From the NCBI RefSeq assembly GCF_011030405.1, contig NZ_JAAJTJ010000026.1, positions 1 to 64,000 on the forward strand: 64,000 bases of DNA, written 5' to 3'. The stretch is from Parapedobacter sp. SGR-10 (lineage in GTDB: Bacteria; Bacteroidota; Bacteroidia; Sphingobacteriales; Sphingobacteriaceae). Position 1 is the stretch's first letter. The number at the start of each line of letters is the position of its first letter. The notes beneath the pieces were generated by a model. The model searched no databases. It was not told where the DNA came from and saw only the letters and a list, made by a program, of their open reading frames with translations. This document shows, piece after piece, positions 1-8,853 of the stretch. A program made the position numbers and the translations under genes.

Positions 1-1
1 T

Positions 2-310
2 CTCCCGCTTACCCTTACCGGCAAAGTCCATCTTCTGTCCCATGGGGCATACATAGAAGTCTTCTTTTCCTATGGAGAGTTGCTGTTTGGATTTGCTCCT
101 CATTCGACCAATCTTACCCTGTTGGGCTATGACGAAAATAAGACGCCTATCCGCACACGAGCCAAACAATTGTATAGTCTGGAGATCGTCGAAAAATCAG
201 AAAAGGGCTATTGGATGCGTGTGACGACCAAGACCGAAACATGCTATGCATTTCTACAGCAATCGACATTTGACCAAAGCAAAGGCATCAATATTAAAGA
301 CCTGTTTTAA
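2..310 (+). CDS. C-terminal part of an unidentified protein (5' truncated by window edge)
   Basis: The reading frame is open from the first bases of the window to a TAA at 308-310, so the gene starts upstream; the TTG at 80 is not a convincing start because the frame before it (residues LPLTLTGKVHLLSHG...) also looks coding. About 102 residues are visible, rich in aromatic and beta-type sequence (EVFFSYGELLFG, GYWMRVTTKTET). I do not recognise a family. It lies 23 bp upstream of the leucine-rich lipoprotein on the same strand and may be cotranscribed with it. Confidence 0.6.
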   Translation, partial: LPLTLTGKVHLLSHGAYIEVFFSYGELLFGFAPHSTNLTLLGYDENKTPIRTRAKQLYSLEIVEKSEKGYWMRVTTKTETCYAFLQQSTFDQSKGINIKDLF

Positions 311-333
311 AACAATAAAGAAATAACACTGAG

Positions 334-1992
334 ATGAAAAAAATATTTACTGTCGGCATCATAAGCCTCTTGGCGCTATCGTCCTTTCAGGCCTGCACCA
401 AAGAAGAGCTGATCACCATCAACGATCCCTTGGAACTGGATGAAAACTCCGTCCAATTCCAACAATACATGGAAGAACGTGCCGTTCAACTGATCAAAAA
501 ATACAGATTTGACCAATTGGGCAACACCATAGACCGTATCAAAGATCCTGTAGTGAGGGAAAGGGTTATTGCCCTGCTGACCGAGTACCGGGATCGGGCA
601 TTCAACGAAGCGCTATATTATGCAAAACCCAATGGAGATACTATTTTCTTTTTTCCGCCTAATATAGATAACCGCTTCGAAACCAAAAGGCTACTTATAA
701 GCAATCTGTACCAAAAGGCGGTAGTCAATGAGATAGGCGTACTCCACGGCTTTAAGAATTTTCCTAATGTAGAGACCGTGGATATAGGAAACTCTTTGGC
801 AACAGGTATCAAAGACCTGAATAGCTTACCCGAACTGAAAGCTTTTCACTGGACTTTTGAACCCTACTATTTTGCCCAGTTTTATCCAGAAGTAGAGCTT
901 GCTCCCCGGCCTTTGGAGTTTGATTTCTCTCAAAACGATAAATTGGAAACAGTAAACATACAATATGTAGATTTAGCTAATTTGAAATTCCTTGTAACCA
1001 AAATTAAAAATGTTAGTTTAACGGATGCTATTGTCAACAAGTCCCAAGAGATAAATGCTATTACTGCCAATGATATTCGTATTGCTGGTGTTTCAGAAGC
1101 AAAAGATCTGGTCTTAACATCACAAGCTACCGATGCGTTGATTCTGAATTTGGCAGGTGTCAGTTCTCTTGATATGAGTGAAGCTAATATAAAGACATTC
1201 ACAAATGGTTTAGGGGTAGAAAAAATAAAGTTCAATGAAGGGTTGAAAAAACTTAGTCTAAATGCAGCCGGCTTAAAAGAGCAGCCTATATTCCCCATAA
1301 GTATAGAGGAGCTTACAGTGTATAATTACCCCTTTGCGGCTAACTATCCCCACCAACTCAAAAAATTGACCTACCGCTATAATAACGGTCATGTGGAGGA
1401 AACTGACATTTCACATTTGACGCAGCTGGAGGACTTAAATTGTTTTTTTAACACAAATAATGACTATACTTCAGGTACATGGCTAGAATGGTATGGAAAC
1501 AAGTTGAAGATGCCCGAGGGGCTAAAACGGTTCGAAACAGGCACAGCCGGTTATTACCTGATAAATGTAGAGGATATGAGATTTCCTTCATCCGTACAGT
1601 CTATAAAATTTGGAGGTACTATCAAGAGTGGAACATTGGATCTGTCGGTTCAACCCAATCTTAAAGAGTTGACTATAAATGAGATGCAAAATGGTGTAGT
1701 GAAACTACCGGTAGGTATAGAGCGTATTAACATCGGTGCGAGAACACCTGAGCTTGATCTTAGCCATTTGACTAATTTGCAGTATTTAAGTCTTTCATTA
1801 GGATCTACAAACAAAGTTTTTTTCCCTGAGCTAACCAATATTCCAGTAACATTGATCCTGCCACCAAATTTACAGGAAAGTGCATTGTCAGGAGTGAATA
1901 TAGGTCGGAAACCTATTAACCTAACGCCCGGTAGTACCATTGTAAACGAACCGGCTTGGTTTGATAAATATGTAGAATACATCAATTATTGA
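334..1992 (+). CDS. leucine-rich-repeat-like lipoprotein
   Basis: 552 residues. The N-terminus is a lipoprotein signal with a lipobox ending at Cys21 (SSFQAC), so the protein should be lipid-anchored after export. Residues 30-100 are charged and helical; the rest contains irregular leucine-rich segments such as DISHLTQLEDLNC and LDLSHLTNLQYLSL, typical of bacterial LRR surface proteins in Bacteroidota. No enzymatic motif is visible. It is the first of three consecutive lipoprotein genes. LRR proteins of this kind usually bind other proteins or host/prey surfaces, but no ligand can be inferred here. Strong antisense ORFs across it are shadows. Confidence 0.85.
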   Translation: MKKIFTVGIISLLALSSFQACTKEELITINDPLELDENSVQFQQYMEERAVQLIKKYRFDQLGNTIDRIKDPVVRERVIALLTEYRDRAFNEALYYAKPNGDTIFFFPPNIDNRFETKRLLISNLYQKAVVNEIGVLHGFKNFPNVETVDIGNSLATGIKDLNSLPELKAFHWTFEPYYFAQFYPEVELAPRPLEFDFSQNDKLETVNIQYVDLANLKFLVTKIKNVSLTDAIVNKSQEINAITANDIRIAGVSEAKDLVLTSQATDALILNLAGVSSLDMSEANIKTFTNGLGVEKIKFNEGLKKLSLNAAGLKEQPIFPISIEELTVYNYPFAANYPHQLKKLTYRYNNGHVEETDISHLTQLEDLNCFFNTNNDYTSGTWLEWYGNKLKMPEGLKRFETGTAGYYLINVEDMRFPSSVQSIKFGGTIKSGTLDLSVQPNLKELTINEMQNGVVKLPVGIERINIGARTPELDLSHLTNLQYLSLSLGSTNKVFFPELTNIPVTLILPPNLQESALSGVNIGRKPINLTPGSTIVNEPAWFDKYVEYINY

Positions 1993-2036
1993 TAAAGATG
2001 CACAAAGACATTAATAGTAAGCCATCATAAAAACAA

Positions 2037-2780
2037 ATGAAAATAAAATACATACTATTACTCCTCACAGTTTTTGCTGTGATTGCTTTCAGCTCCTGCT
2101 CCAAAGACGATCCTGATACACTCAATAATAACACGGTCAATGCGCCGTCGTCTATCCAGGTGAGTACGGCAAATGACAAAGCCACTATTACAGGTAAGGG
2201 AGATGTGGGCAGTGAAGTCACCTTTCAATATGTCGGTACGAATGGACAGGTACTGCGTACCATCAAGCCGGATGCTTCGGGCAATTTCAGCGTGACAGTA
2301 GACCAGTTGGTGGAGTACGAGCAGCAGTTGGTTGCTTTTGCGAGCAAAGGAGACAAGACTTCGGAGAAGGTCAAAATGCCTAATATAGCTGCCAAATCGG
2401 CTTACAGTGGCGATCTGGTAGCGGCAAAAGTGCTGATACAGGCACACCGTTGGAAGTCCGATCAGACGGTATCGCGTGTCATTATCAAACAAAGCAATCC
2501 TACGCCACCATACGATATGTTTGCCACGGTGGCACAGAAATACCTTGACTTCAAGGCCGATGGTGTATTCCATTTTGAGGTAACCAACCCCTTGCAGTTC
2601 ACCCACACGTCAGGAACCTGGGAGATGGATGAAGATGGCGTGATCACGATCAATACGGTCATCCCTTTGGGGCCTATGCAGATACACAATGCTAAAATTC
2701 AATACCTGGATGCCGATCGGTTGACCTTATTGGCCAATATTGCAGATGGATTATTTCTATTGAGTATGACAAAGGAATAA
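2037..2780 (+). CDS. lipoprotein with Ig-like and lipocalin-like regions
   Basis: 247 residues with a lipobox ending at Cys21 (AFSSC) followed by an acidic KDDPD stretch, a usual outer-surface lipoprotein start in Bacteroidota. Residues about 38-110 (SIQVSTANDKATITGKGDVGS...) resemble a bacterial Ig-like/carboxypeptidase-regulatory beta-sandwich; the C-terminal half (GVFHFEVTNPLQFTHTSGTWEMDEDG...) has the pattern of lipocalin-like DUF domains in which a short TWxxDExG motif recurs. Function unknown. It lies 44 bp after the LRR lipoprotein and is followed by two small palindromes. Confidence 0.8.
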   Translation: MKIKYILLLLTVFAVIAFSSCSKDDPDTLNNNTVNAPSSIQVSTANDKATITGKGDVGSEVTFQYVGTNGQVLRTIKPDASGNFSVTVDQLVEYEQQLVAFASKGDKTSEKVKMPNIAAKSAYSGDLVAAKVLIQAHRWKSDQTVSRVIIKQSNPTPPYDMFATVAQKYLDFKADGVFHFEVTNPLQFTHTSGTWEMDEDGVITINTVIPLGPMQIHNAKIQYLDADRLTLLANIADGLFLLSMTKE

Positions 2781-2812
2781 GGTAATTTGAAAATGGTGGA
2801 ATTTGGAAATTT

Positions 2813-2883
2813 ACGTAGGGGCAATCCCTTGTGGTTGCCCAAAAACAGGTAATTTTTACGTAGGGGCAAAAGATCTTTTGCCC
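2813..2883. repeat. two tandem short palindromes, family B (ACGTAGGGGCAA arms)
   Basis: Two hairpins in a row: 2813-2840 (GGGGCAA / TTGCCC arms around TCCCTTGTGG) and 2858-2883 (GGGGCAAAAGA / TCTTTTGCCC). Both begin with ACGTAGGGGCAA. A third member lies at 8802-8829 just after clpS. These are REP-like intergenic palindromes; the first has partly decayed arms. Confidence 0.75.
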
Positions 2884-2909
2884 AAATCCAATAAAGAACA
2901 AAAGAATAT

Positions 2910-3476
2910 ATGAAACATAAAAACCTTTACAGATATTGCATATTACTTTTCATAACCATCCTGTCCTGTACGAAAGACAAGGAAGAAGACGGCCAATCGT
3001 TGATTGAAAAGCATGGATTGGCAGGCACGTTTACAGCACAGATTACCCCTGCATTTATGGGCACGAATCCTATGACCAGTGGCGAGCATACCGTATATTT
3101 CGAAAACGTGGGTAATGGTCGTTTACGCTTACACTTTGAAAAATTCCAGGCAGAATCCATGCCATTCGAAATGACTGTTGATATCACAATGGCCGTAAAA
3201 GCAGGGCCAAATAATACGGTGTTGCTTGAAGGTAACAAAGGTACATTCAAGGCCGAACCACCCAATGGTGAAGAAATCGACCCAGAGGATATACCGGATG
3301 GTATCCAATTGCCTGAGGGATCCGAAGGAGGCTTGTCCTCCGACCAGGCTTCGATCAAGGGCAGCTATGCCGAAATCGAAAAAGATGGCCAGACGGCTTG
3401 GCGATACGATTTGGACGTGACACCCGGTGTTCCTTTGCCTATACAGATATTGATATATACAAAGAGCAAACAATGA
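2910..3476 (+). CDS. calycin-like lipoprotein
   Basis: 188 residues; signal peptide with lipobox TILSC (Cys20) followed by TKDKEED. The mature part has alternating beta-strand sequence (GTFTAQITPAFMGTNP, MTVDITMAVKAGP, SIKGSYAEIEKDG) with the composition of the calycin-like lipoprotein domains found in Bacteroidota. An acidic Pro/Glu linker (EEIDPEDIPDGIQLPEG) sits at about 128-148. No catalytic residues recognised. It is the third lipoprotein of the run starting at 334, though the palindrome pair upstream may separate it transcriptionally. Confidence 0.75.
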   Translation: MKHKNLYRYCILLFITILSCTKDKEEDGQSLIEKHGLAGTFTAQITPAFMGTNPMTSGEHTVYFENVGNGRLRLHFEKFQAESMPFEMTVDITMAVKAGPNNTVLLEGNKGTFKAEPPNGEEIDPEDIPDGIQLPEGSEGGLSSDQASIKGSYAEIEKDGQTAWRYDLDVTPGVPLPIQILIYTKSKQ

Positions 3477-3569
3477 TCCTGCTCGTCGATAAAGAAATAA
3501 AGATGAATAGATGCGTCGGATCATATTATTAACGAAAATTAACCCATAAATTTATAAAAAAGAAGAGAC

Positions 3570-3896
3570 ATGAGTACGATTACAGAGAGAGCAACGGTCT
3601 TCGCTCCCAAAGAAGAGATCAGCTATGTGGCGAACAGTGTAGTAAGTCAACAAATTACCAAAAATAAAGCTGGCAACATTACCCTGTTTGCCTTTGCCGA
3701 AGGACAGCAATTGAGCGAACATTCGGCTCCCTTTGATGCAGTGATCCAAGTCGTCGACGGTACGGCCGAAATCCATATCGCCGGAGAACCTCATCAGGTA
3801 CAAGCAGGAGAAATGATCATCCTACCTGCCAATATTCCGCACGCCGTGCATGCAACGACGGCATTCAAGATGTTGCTGACAATGATCAGGGGATAG
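3570..3896 (+). CDS. cupin-domain protein
   Basis: 108 residues forming one small cupin. The first cupin motif region is visible as QLSEHSAPFDAVIQVVDGTAEIHIAGE (His at about 52, Glu/Asp pattern) and the second as GEMIILPANIPHAVHATTAF with His residues at about 93 and 96. Such single-domain cupins bind a metal and are often small-molecule isomerases, dioxygenases or sensors; the substrate cannot be told from sequence. No signal peptide, so cytosolic. It stands alone between the lipoproteins and the amidohydrolase-like gene. Confidence 0.85.
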   Translation: MSTITERATVFAPKEEISYVANSVVSQQITKNKAGNITLFAFAEGQQLSEHSAPFDAVIQVVDGTAEIHIAGEPHQVQAGEMIILPANIPHAVHATTAFKMLLTMIRG

Positions 3897-3905
3897 GGTA
3901 TCGGC

Positions 3906-3931
3906 TCTCCAAGGGTTCAACACTCTTGGAG
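3906..3931. other. short hairpin after cupin gene
   Basis: CTCCAAG and CTTGGAG form a 7-bp stem right after the cupin stop codon. No T-run follows, so a terminator role is only possible. The remaining 220 bp up to the next gene show nothing I recognise. Confidence 0.3.
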
Positions 3932-4154
3932 GGCTTGGCAACAACAATATTCACTTATATCGTCAATTCTATCCCAGGTTTCCAGGTACTGTACGGACAA
4001 TTGCCACCCTGACCGAAGAGGAAGAATCGCATCATTATTTTTTCGGAATAATGGTCAAAAGATTGAATAGTCTTTTGATTAATGGTTTTTAGTGGTTAGC
4101 TTTATAGAGTATAATATAAATCTGAATTTTAAGCTTTCACAAAAATCACTGCTT

Positions 4155-5726
4155 ATGTCATCACATCATTATCCCTCAGCCCTATGGAGGAAAATGTGTT
4201 TCTGCCTTTTCCTTTTTTCTCTCTCCTTTACCGCTTGCAACAAGACGCAGATACAATCGGAACTTCTCTCCACAGATGAGACGCTGTCTACAGCAGAACT
4301 CAAAACCAGTGCTATATTATCAACCCAATCCGGAGATGTCATCTTCGACGAACATGGATGGGCCGAATACAGAGTGGGCGATATCCCTTTGGTGATCAGC
4401 GTCCCCCACGGCGGCAACCTGCAAACAAATTTGATTGCCGATAGAACTTGTCCGGGTTCTACTACGGTAACCGATGCCAACACTATTGCTTTGGCTAGGG
4501 ATATCGAGGCCGAATTCATCAGCAAGTATGGAGTACGTCCCTATATGATTATCAGTCACCTATCACGAAAGGAAGTAGACCACAACCGGGAAAAAGAAGA
4601 GGGCACCTGTCAAGATCCAATGGGTATGGTGGCATGGGAATGGTACCATGACCGTATCGATGAGGCGCTTCAAGCAGCAGTAAACCAACACGGCAGAGCA
4701 GTACTCATTGATCTGCATGGGCATGGACATACCAACCTCAGATTAGAGCTAGGATATAATTTGACTACGACCAACTTAACAAATATCTACAATAACATCA
4801 ATCTAAGCACCTTACAGAATAAATCGAGCATATCCAATTTATTTGTCCTGCGTCCTGATTTAAATTTCAAAGACATGATTATGGACGTGCCGGCCTTTGG
4901 TACCTTAATGGAAAATGCCGGGGTACATTCCGTACCGAGTCTACAAGACCCTCATCCACAATCGGGAGAATCCTTTTTTTCTGGAGGATATATCACGAGT
5001 CATTACACTTCTACTACAGCATATCCCAACGTATATGGATGGCAGATAGAATGCCACAGGGTAGGTCTTAGAGATACAGATGCCAATCGCAAGGCTTTTG
5101 CTAAGGTCTTTTCCGAGGATATGATGTACTACATGGATTATACCCAAGACCTGCAGAGTGCCGATGTGTTAAACACGAAACAAATTAAAATAGGAGGGTG
5201 GTCATCACTTGGTCCTGAAGGGGATACCTATCATGTTGATCTGGCAGCCATTGAACGCCACAACCCTGCATCTGCGGACAATAATCAAGCGAGTATAGAC
5301 ATGCTCAATCTTTGGTCAGGCTCGGGATTTGTCAATTTTATGACACCATCGAACGGGGCAGTGACGGCCTGGGGAAGCTCTAGCCGTATTGTGAATTGGA
5401 ATGATCGAAACTCAGGTACATTTGTACGTATAGAATCCCCTAACACGGCTGAGCAAAATAAATTTAATAATTTGGTAAGCAGGAGACTATTGATAGAAGC
5501 ATACGAGGATGCAGTCGCTACGGTGCCTAATCGACCTGGTTATACCTTAGCTAATCATGGCCCGAGTACTCGTATCAGACACTTGGCTCCTGGAGATATC
5601 GTTTACTTCAAATCGAGTGCTCCAGGACGTAACCTGTATGCTGCCATAAAAGTGATCAATATAACTCCGGGGAGTGCTAACGGACGAGAAGTGGTGGAAA
5701 TATTGGTGAAAAGTAACCTTAAATAG
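4155..5726 (+). CDS. N-formylglutamate amidohydrolase-family lipoprotein
   Basis: I chose the ATG at 4155 (523 residues) because it begins a lipoprotein signal (SLSFTAC, Cys about 28); the frame is open further upstream to 4092. The N-terminal half carries the family hallmarks: ISVPHGG at about 75-81, TDANTIALARDI, SRKEVDHNRE, and VLIDLHGHGH at about 185-195, whose His/Asp/Glu residues would hold Zn. The family hydrolyses N-formyl amino acids or related amides. About 180 C-terminal residues (from KQIKIGGWSSLGPEGDTYH) are an additional beta-rich domain I do not recognise. A membrane-anchored, exported member is less usual and suggests an extracytoplasmic amide substrate. Confidence 0.75.
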   Translation: MSSHHYPSALWRKMCFCLFLFSLSFTACNKTQIQSELLSTDETLSTAELKTSAILSTQSGDVIFDEHGWAEYRVGDIPLVISVPHGGNLQTNLIADRTCPGSTTVTDANTIALARDIEAEFISKYGVRPYMIISHLSRKEVDHNREKEEGTCQDPMGMVAWEWYHDRIDEALQAAVNQHGRAVLIDLHGHGHTNLRLELGYNLTTTNLTNIYNNINLSTLQNKSSISNLFVLRPDLNFKDMIMDVPAFGTLMENAGVHSVPSLQDPHPQSGESFFSGGYITSHYTSTTAYPNVYGWQIECHRVGLRDTDANRKAFAKVFSEDMMYYMDYTQDLQSADVLNTKQIKIGGWSSLGPEGDTYHVDLAAIERHNPASADNNQASIDMLNLWSGSGFVNFMTPSNGAVTAWGSSSRIVNWNDRNSGTFVRIESPNTAEQNKFNNLVSRRLLIEAYEDAVATVPNRPGYTLANHGPSTRIRHLAPGDIVYFKSSAPGRNLYAAIKVINITPGSANGREVVEILVKSNLK

Positions 5727-5841
5727 AATGCCGACACGATTAACTTTGGAGGAAGACATGGTGACTATTGGAGAAGTTATAGTAGATCCCATACGTAAAT
5801 AGGATGGATCCACCCGTTCAAGGGCTCAAAAACATTTGGGA

Positions 5842-6444
5842 TTAGCTATTCACTATCTTCCTAAACGTAAGATTGATACGGGGTGTGGTGACTTTTGACG
5901 TAGGTGGTAGTCGGTGTAGCCAGTGCGTTTGCGTCGTGCCTTTCATGACCAGGAGGCTACCATTCTCCAGTACGATGTCAATTTTCTCCTTACGGACTTT
6001 ATGTTTGAAAGAGAATTTTCGCTCGGCGCCGAGTGTCAACGAAGCTATGGCTCCATTCGGTTGGAGATCCTTCTCGCCATCGCTATGCCAGGCCATTCCT
6101 TCCTTTCCGTCGTGGTATAGATTGGCCAGACAGGAATTGTACGTTTCTCCCGAAATTTTTTCGCACAATGTTTTCAGTTCCAATAATGCTGTCGTCCATG
6201 GCAAGGCCGTCTTCTGAATACCCGAATAGGTGTAGCTGAATGCCGAGTCCCCATACCAAGCCACTTTTCTTTTGGTCTGTATGTACTTGCCAAAGATGAT
6301 AGCCTCGTCATTTTTCCAGTCTAATCCCGATAGTAATGCCCTATAATACCGGTCGGGATCGGGGCAGACGACCCCATAGTAGTGGGTTACCCCATCGTAG
6401 GGAAGCAGGTTTGTTGTGGGCAGGATCGGGTCAAATAGTTTCAT
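5842..6444 (-). CDS. alkB: AlkB-type 2-oxoglutarate/Fe(II) DNA repair dioxygenase
   Basis: 200 residues, the usual size. The iron ligands are visible as H120-x-D122 in MAWHSDGE and H177 in THWLHRLPP; the 2-oxoglutarate-binding arginines are R189 and R195 (TPRINLTFRK), spaced as in E. coli AlkB. The enzyme oxidatively removes N1-methyladenine and N3-methylcytosine lesions, releasing formaldehyde. The layout resembles the ALKBH2/3-like bacterial branch (WxHxLPP). It overlaps the end of the upstream ada-like gene by 14 bp, so the two are translationally coupled and probably induced together by alkylation damage. Confidence 0.92.
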   Translation of the reverse strand: MKLFDPILPTTNLLPYDGVTHYYGVVCPDPDRYYRALLSGLDWKNDEAIIFGKYIQTKRKVAWYGDSAFSYTYSGIQKTALPWTTALLELKTLCEKISGETYNSCLANLYHDGKEGMAWHSDGEKDLQPNGAIASLTLGAERKFSFKHKVRKEKIDIVLENGSLLVMKGTTQTHWLHRLPPTSKVTTPRINLTFRKIVNS

Positions 6445-7288
6445 CTTGTATATTGGTTTGTGCTTGTTCCCAACCGATCATAGCGGCTTTTCGTACAGGA
6501 TTCCACATATATCCCCCAAACGTACCGGAAGATTGAATGACGCGGTGGCAAGGGATGACGAAGGCAATGGGATTGCTGCCTATGGCTGTACCTACGGCTC
6601 TACTGGCCTTAGGGTGTGCTATGTCTTGCGCCAATTGGCCGTAGGTACGCAGTTGCCCTTTAGGGATACGGAGCAGGGCTTCCCACACTTTCAATTGGAA
6701 CGGTGTGCCTCGCAGATGAAGTTTGAGTTGGGGAAGATCCTCGCTTTGCGAAAAAATAGCCAAGGCATCCTGGTGTATCTGTTGTTGCCCCTCGATGTAT
6801 GTCGCTTTTGGAAAACTTTTTTTCAAAGCCGCGATAGCTTGTTCCTTGTCGTTGGCAAATGATATCCAGCAGATACCTTTGTCCGTTGAACCGATCAGGC
6901 AGGTGCCGAAAGGTGTATCATAGAAATAGTAAGCTATCGTAAGGTTTTGTCCACCTTGTTTGTACTCGGCAGGAGTCATACCTTCTATCTCTACAAAGAG
7001 ATGATGGAGCCTGCTCGTACTGCTGATGCCGAGATCCAAATGGGTATCAAACAGGGTCTTTTGTTTGTCCTTCAATAGTTGTTTTGCGTAGGATACCTGT
7101 AGGTACTGCATGAATTTCTTCGGACTTGTACCTGCCCAAGCCGTAAAGAGGCGTTGGAAATGAAAAGGACTGAGGTGCACGTGTTCAGCGATCTCTTCCA
7201 GACTGGGGCGTTCTCTGACCCGCTGGAGGATAAAATAGATTGCTTTTTCGATGCGCCGATAATTGATCTCTTGCTGTATATTGTCCAT
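6431..7288 (-). CDS. Ada-like AraC regulator fused to O6-methylguanine-DNA methyltransferase
   Basis: 285 residues from the ATG at 7288 (a TTG two codons upstream is also possible). Residues about 8-110 are an AraC-type double helix-turn-helix (PSLEEIAEHVHLSPFHFQRLF); residues about 115-270 are the methyltransferase domain with the acceptor cysteine in the PCHRV motif at about 247 and the preceding GTAIGSNP helix. It transfers the O6-methyl group from guanine to itself. The N-terminal Ada zinc/Cys methylphosphotriester domain of E. coli Ada is missing, so its activating signal must differ. It overlaps alkB, giving an ada-alkB type operon. Confidence 0.9.
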   Translation of the reverse strand: MDNIQQEINYRRIEKAIYFILQRVRERPSLEEIAEHVHLSPFHFQRLFTAWAGTSPKKFMQYLQVSYAKQLLKDKQKTLFDTHLDLGISSTSRLHHLFVEIEGMTPAEYKQGGQNLTIAYYFYDTPFGTCLIGSTDKGICWISFANDKEQAIAALKKSFPKATYIEGQQQIHQDALAIFSQSEDLPQLKLHLRGTPFQLKVWEALLRIPKGQLRTYGQLAQDIAHPKASRAVGTAIGSNPIAFVIPCHRVIQSSGTFGGYMWNPVRKAAMIGWEQAQTNIQDETI

Positions 7289-7400
7289 ATCCAAATTTCG
7301 GAATTGCTAAGCAAATAAAAAATCCGAAACTTGCTGTTTTTTTCAGTGATCAGTAGTCAGAAACTGTCAACTCTCCACTTTCAATTCTCAATTCTTCACT

Positions 7401-8447
7401 CTACCACCGAATCAGCGCCGATCCCCAGGTAAAGCCGGCGCCAAAGGCAGCCAGACAAATCAGGTCACCATCTTTGATCTTTCCGGCTTCCCACGCTTCG
7501 CTCAAGGCAATGGGTACGGAGGCTGCGGTAGTATTTCCATATTTTTGGATATTGTTGAATACTTGATCGTCACGCAGTTTCAGCGTTTTTTGGACAAATT
7601 GGGCTATACGTAGGTTGGCTTGATGTGGGATCAGCAGGTCTATATCAGCAGGAGTAAGGCTGTTTTTGGCCAAGGCCTCGACGATAACCTCGGGAAATTT
7701 GACTACTGCTTTTTTGAAGACGGCCTGTCCGTCCATATAGGGGAAAGCTGTGCCATCGTCGAGCATCTCTTTGGTCATCAGCATCCCCCCGAGTTCCTGC
7801 TCTGGCCAATTGGGTTGGCTGTCGAGCCAGATTCCGCCCGAAGTTCCGGGATAGTACATGGCCAGTTTTTCAGCTTCACTGCCATCCGAATGCAGATGTG
7901 TGCTGAGGATGCCTTTGCCTTGCTCTTGCGTAGGCTGTACGACCACAGCTCCTGCTCCATCGCCGAAGATGACACTTACCGCCCGGCCTCGGGTGGAGTA
8001 GTCCAGGGCAAATGAATGTTTTTCCGATCCCACGACCAGAATGTTTTTGTACATACCTGTTTTGACAAATTGGTCGGCAATGGATAATGCATATACAAAG
8101 CCCGAACATTGGTTGCGAACGTCCAGTGCACCGACTTCGTTCATACCCATTTCCCGTTGTAGCAATACTCCACAACCCGGAAAATAATAATCGGGAGACA
8201 AGGTCGCAAAAATGATGAAGTCCACGTCTTGAGGTGTGATTCCTGCTCTGTCAATGGCTATTTTGGCCGCTTGGACACCCATAGTGGTCGTAGTTTCGCC
8301 GATGCGATCAGCATAGCGGCGCTCCTGTATACCTGTACGTTCCTGGATCCACTCATCGCTGGTATCCATAAAACGGGTCAAATCATTGTTTGTATAGATG
8401 TTTTTGGGTACATAATAACCTACACCTGCAATTCTGGATTGGAACAT
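7401..8447 (-). CDS. fabH: 3-oxoacyl-ACP synthase III (KAS III)
   Basis: 348 residues with the KAS III catalytic triad: C114 in RNQCSGF, H275 in IPHQANLRI and N305 in KYGNTTAAS. It condenses an acyl-CoA (acetyl- or branched starter) with malonyl-ACP to begin fatty acid synthesis. The DGAGAVVV glycine-rich motif and C-terminal AFGAGFTWGSALIRW are also typical. It is slightly longer than E. coli FabH (317). It is not in a fab-plsX cluster in this window; many Bacteroidota carry more than one FabH, so this may be a secondary copy or one serving branched-chain primers. It is divergent from clpS. Confidence 0.93.
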   Translation of the reverse strand: MFQSRIAGVGYYVPKNIYTNNDLTRFMDTSDEWIQERTGIQERRYADRIGETTTTMGVQAAKIAIDRAGITPQDVDFIIFATLSPDYYFPGCGVLLQREMGMNEVGALDVRNQCSGFVYALSIADQFVKTGMYKNILVVGSEKHSFALDYSTRGRAVSVIFGDGAGAVVVQPTQEQGKGILSTHLHSDGSEAEKLAMYYPGTSGGIWLDSQPNWPEQELGGMLMTKEMLDDGTAFPYMDGQAVFKKAVVKFPEVIVEALAKNSLTPADIDLLIPHQANLRIAQFVQKTLKLRDDQVFNNIQKYGNTTAASVPIALSEAWEAGKIKDGDLICLAAFGAGFTWGSALIRW

Positions 8448-8511
8448 ATCAAATGGTTTATTTAGCAGTAATCAAATTGGTGTAAAATTACGCTTTTTTT
8501 GAAAAATACAG

Positions 8512-8519
8512 TATTTTTG
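8512..8519 (+). promoter_or_regulatory. candidate -7 box of clpS (TATTTTTG)
   Basis: TATTTTTG matches the Bacteroidota TAnnTTTG -7 element and lies only 4 bp before the clpS ATG at 8524. If used, transcription would start at or inside the first codons, meaning a nearly leaderless message. No good TTTG is seen 19-21 bp upstream, so this is tentative. Confidence 0.3.
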
Positions 8520-8523
8520 TGAC

Positions 8524-8805
8524 ATGAGTGTCGAAACCGCACAGGAAACCTTTACATTGGAAGAGATATTGGCCTCGATCAAAGAAAGCCATAGGCTTAT
8601 ACTCTGGAACGATGATACCAACACATTTGACCATGTCATCTACTGCTTGATACACCATCTTCAATACAGTGAGAAGGAAGCCGAACGTATAGCCTGGACC
8701 GTGCACAATGAAGGCAAGTGTGCCGTGTTGGAAGGCAGCTATACGGAAATGGAAGTATATCGCAAGATATTGAAAGCCGAAGGGCTGACGGTTTCTGTAG
8801 AGTAG
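8524..8805 (+). CDS. clpS: ATP-dependent Clp protease adaptor ClpS
   Basis: 93 residues. The ClpS core is clear: HRLILWNDDTNTFDHVIYCLIHHL at about 21-44 with the substrate-binding Asn-Asp-Asp and hydrophobic pocket residues, then AERIAWTVHNEGKCAVLEGSYTEMEVYRKILKAEGLTV. ClpS docks on ClpA/ClpC and delivers N-degron substrates while blocking SsrA substrates. The stop codon TAG at 8803-8805 lies within the left arm of a short palindrome (8802-8829). It is divergent from fabH across 76 bp. Confidence 0.95.
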   Translation: MSVETAQETFTLEEILASIKESHRLILWNDDTNTFDHVIYCLIHHLQYSEKEAERIAWTVHNEGKCAVLEGSYTEMEVYRKILKAEGLTVSVE

Positions 8806-8829
8806 GGGCAAAAGATTTTTTGCCCCTAC
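8802..8829. repeat. family B palindrome overlapping clpS stop codon
   Basis: GTAGGGGCAAAAG and a matching ...TTTTTTGCCCCTAC arm form an almost perfect 28-bp palindrome of the same family as 2813-2883. The TAG that terminates clpS is bases 2-4 of this element. Confidence 0.8.
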
Positions 8830-8853
8830 AGGGTCTCTACGGAGTAGATTTGT

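Noticed and set aside
930..1298. Antisense ORF inside the leucine-rich lipoprotein gene
   Set aside because: No motif and opposite a clear lipoprotein; shadow.
5727..5798. In-frame 23 codons after the amidohydrolase stop (NADTINFGGRHGDYW...)
   Set aside because: Looks mildly coding but too short and without any family or read-through signal.
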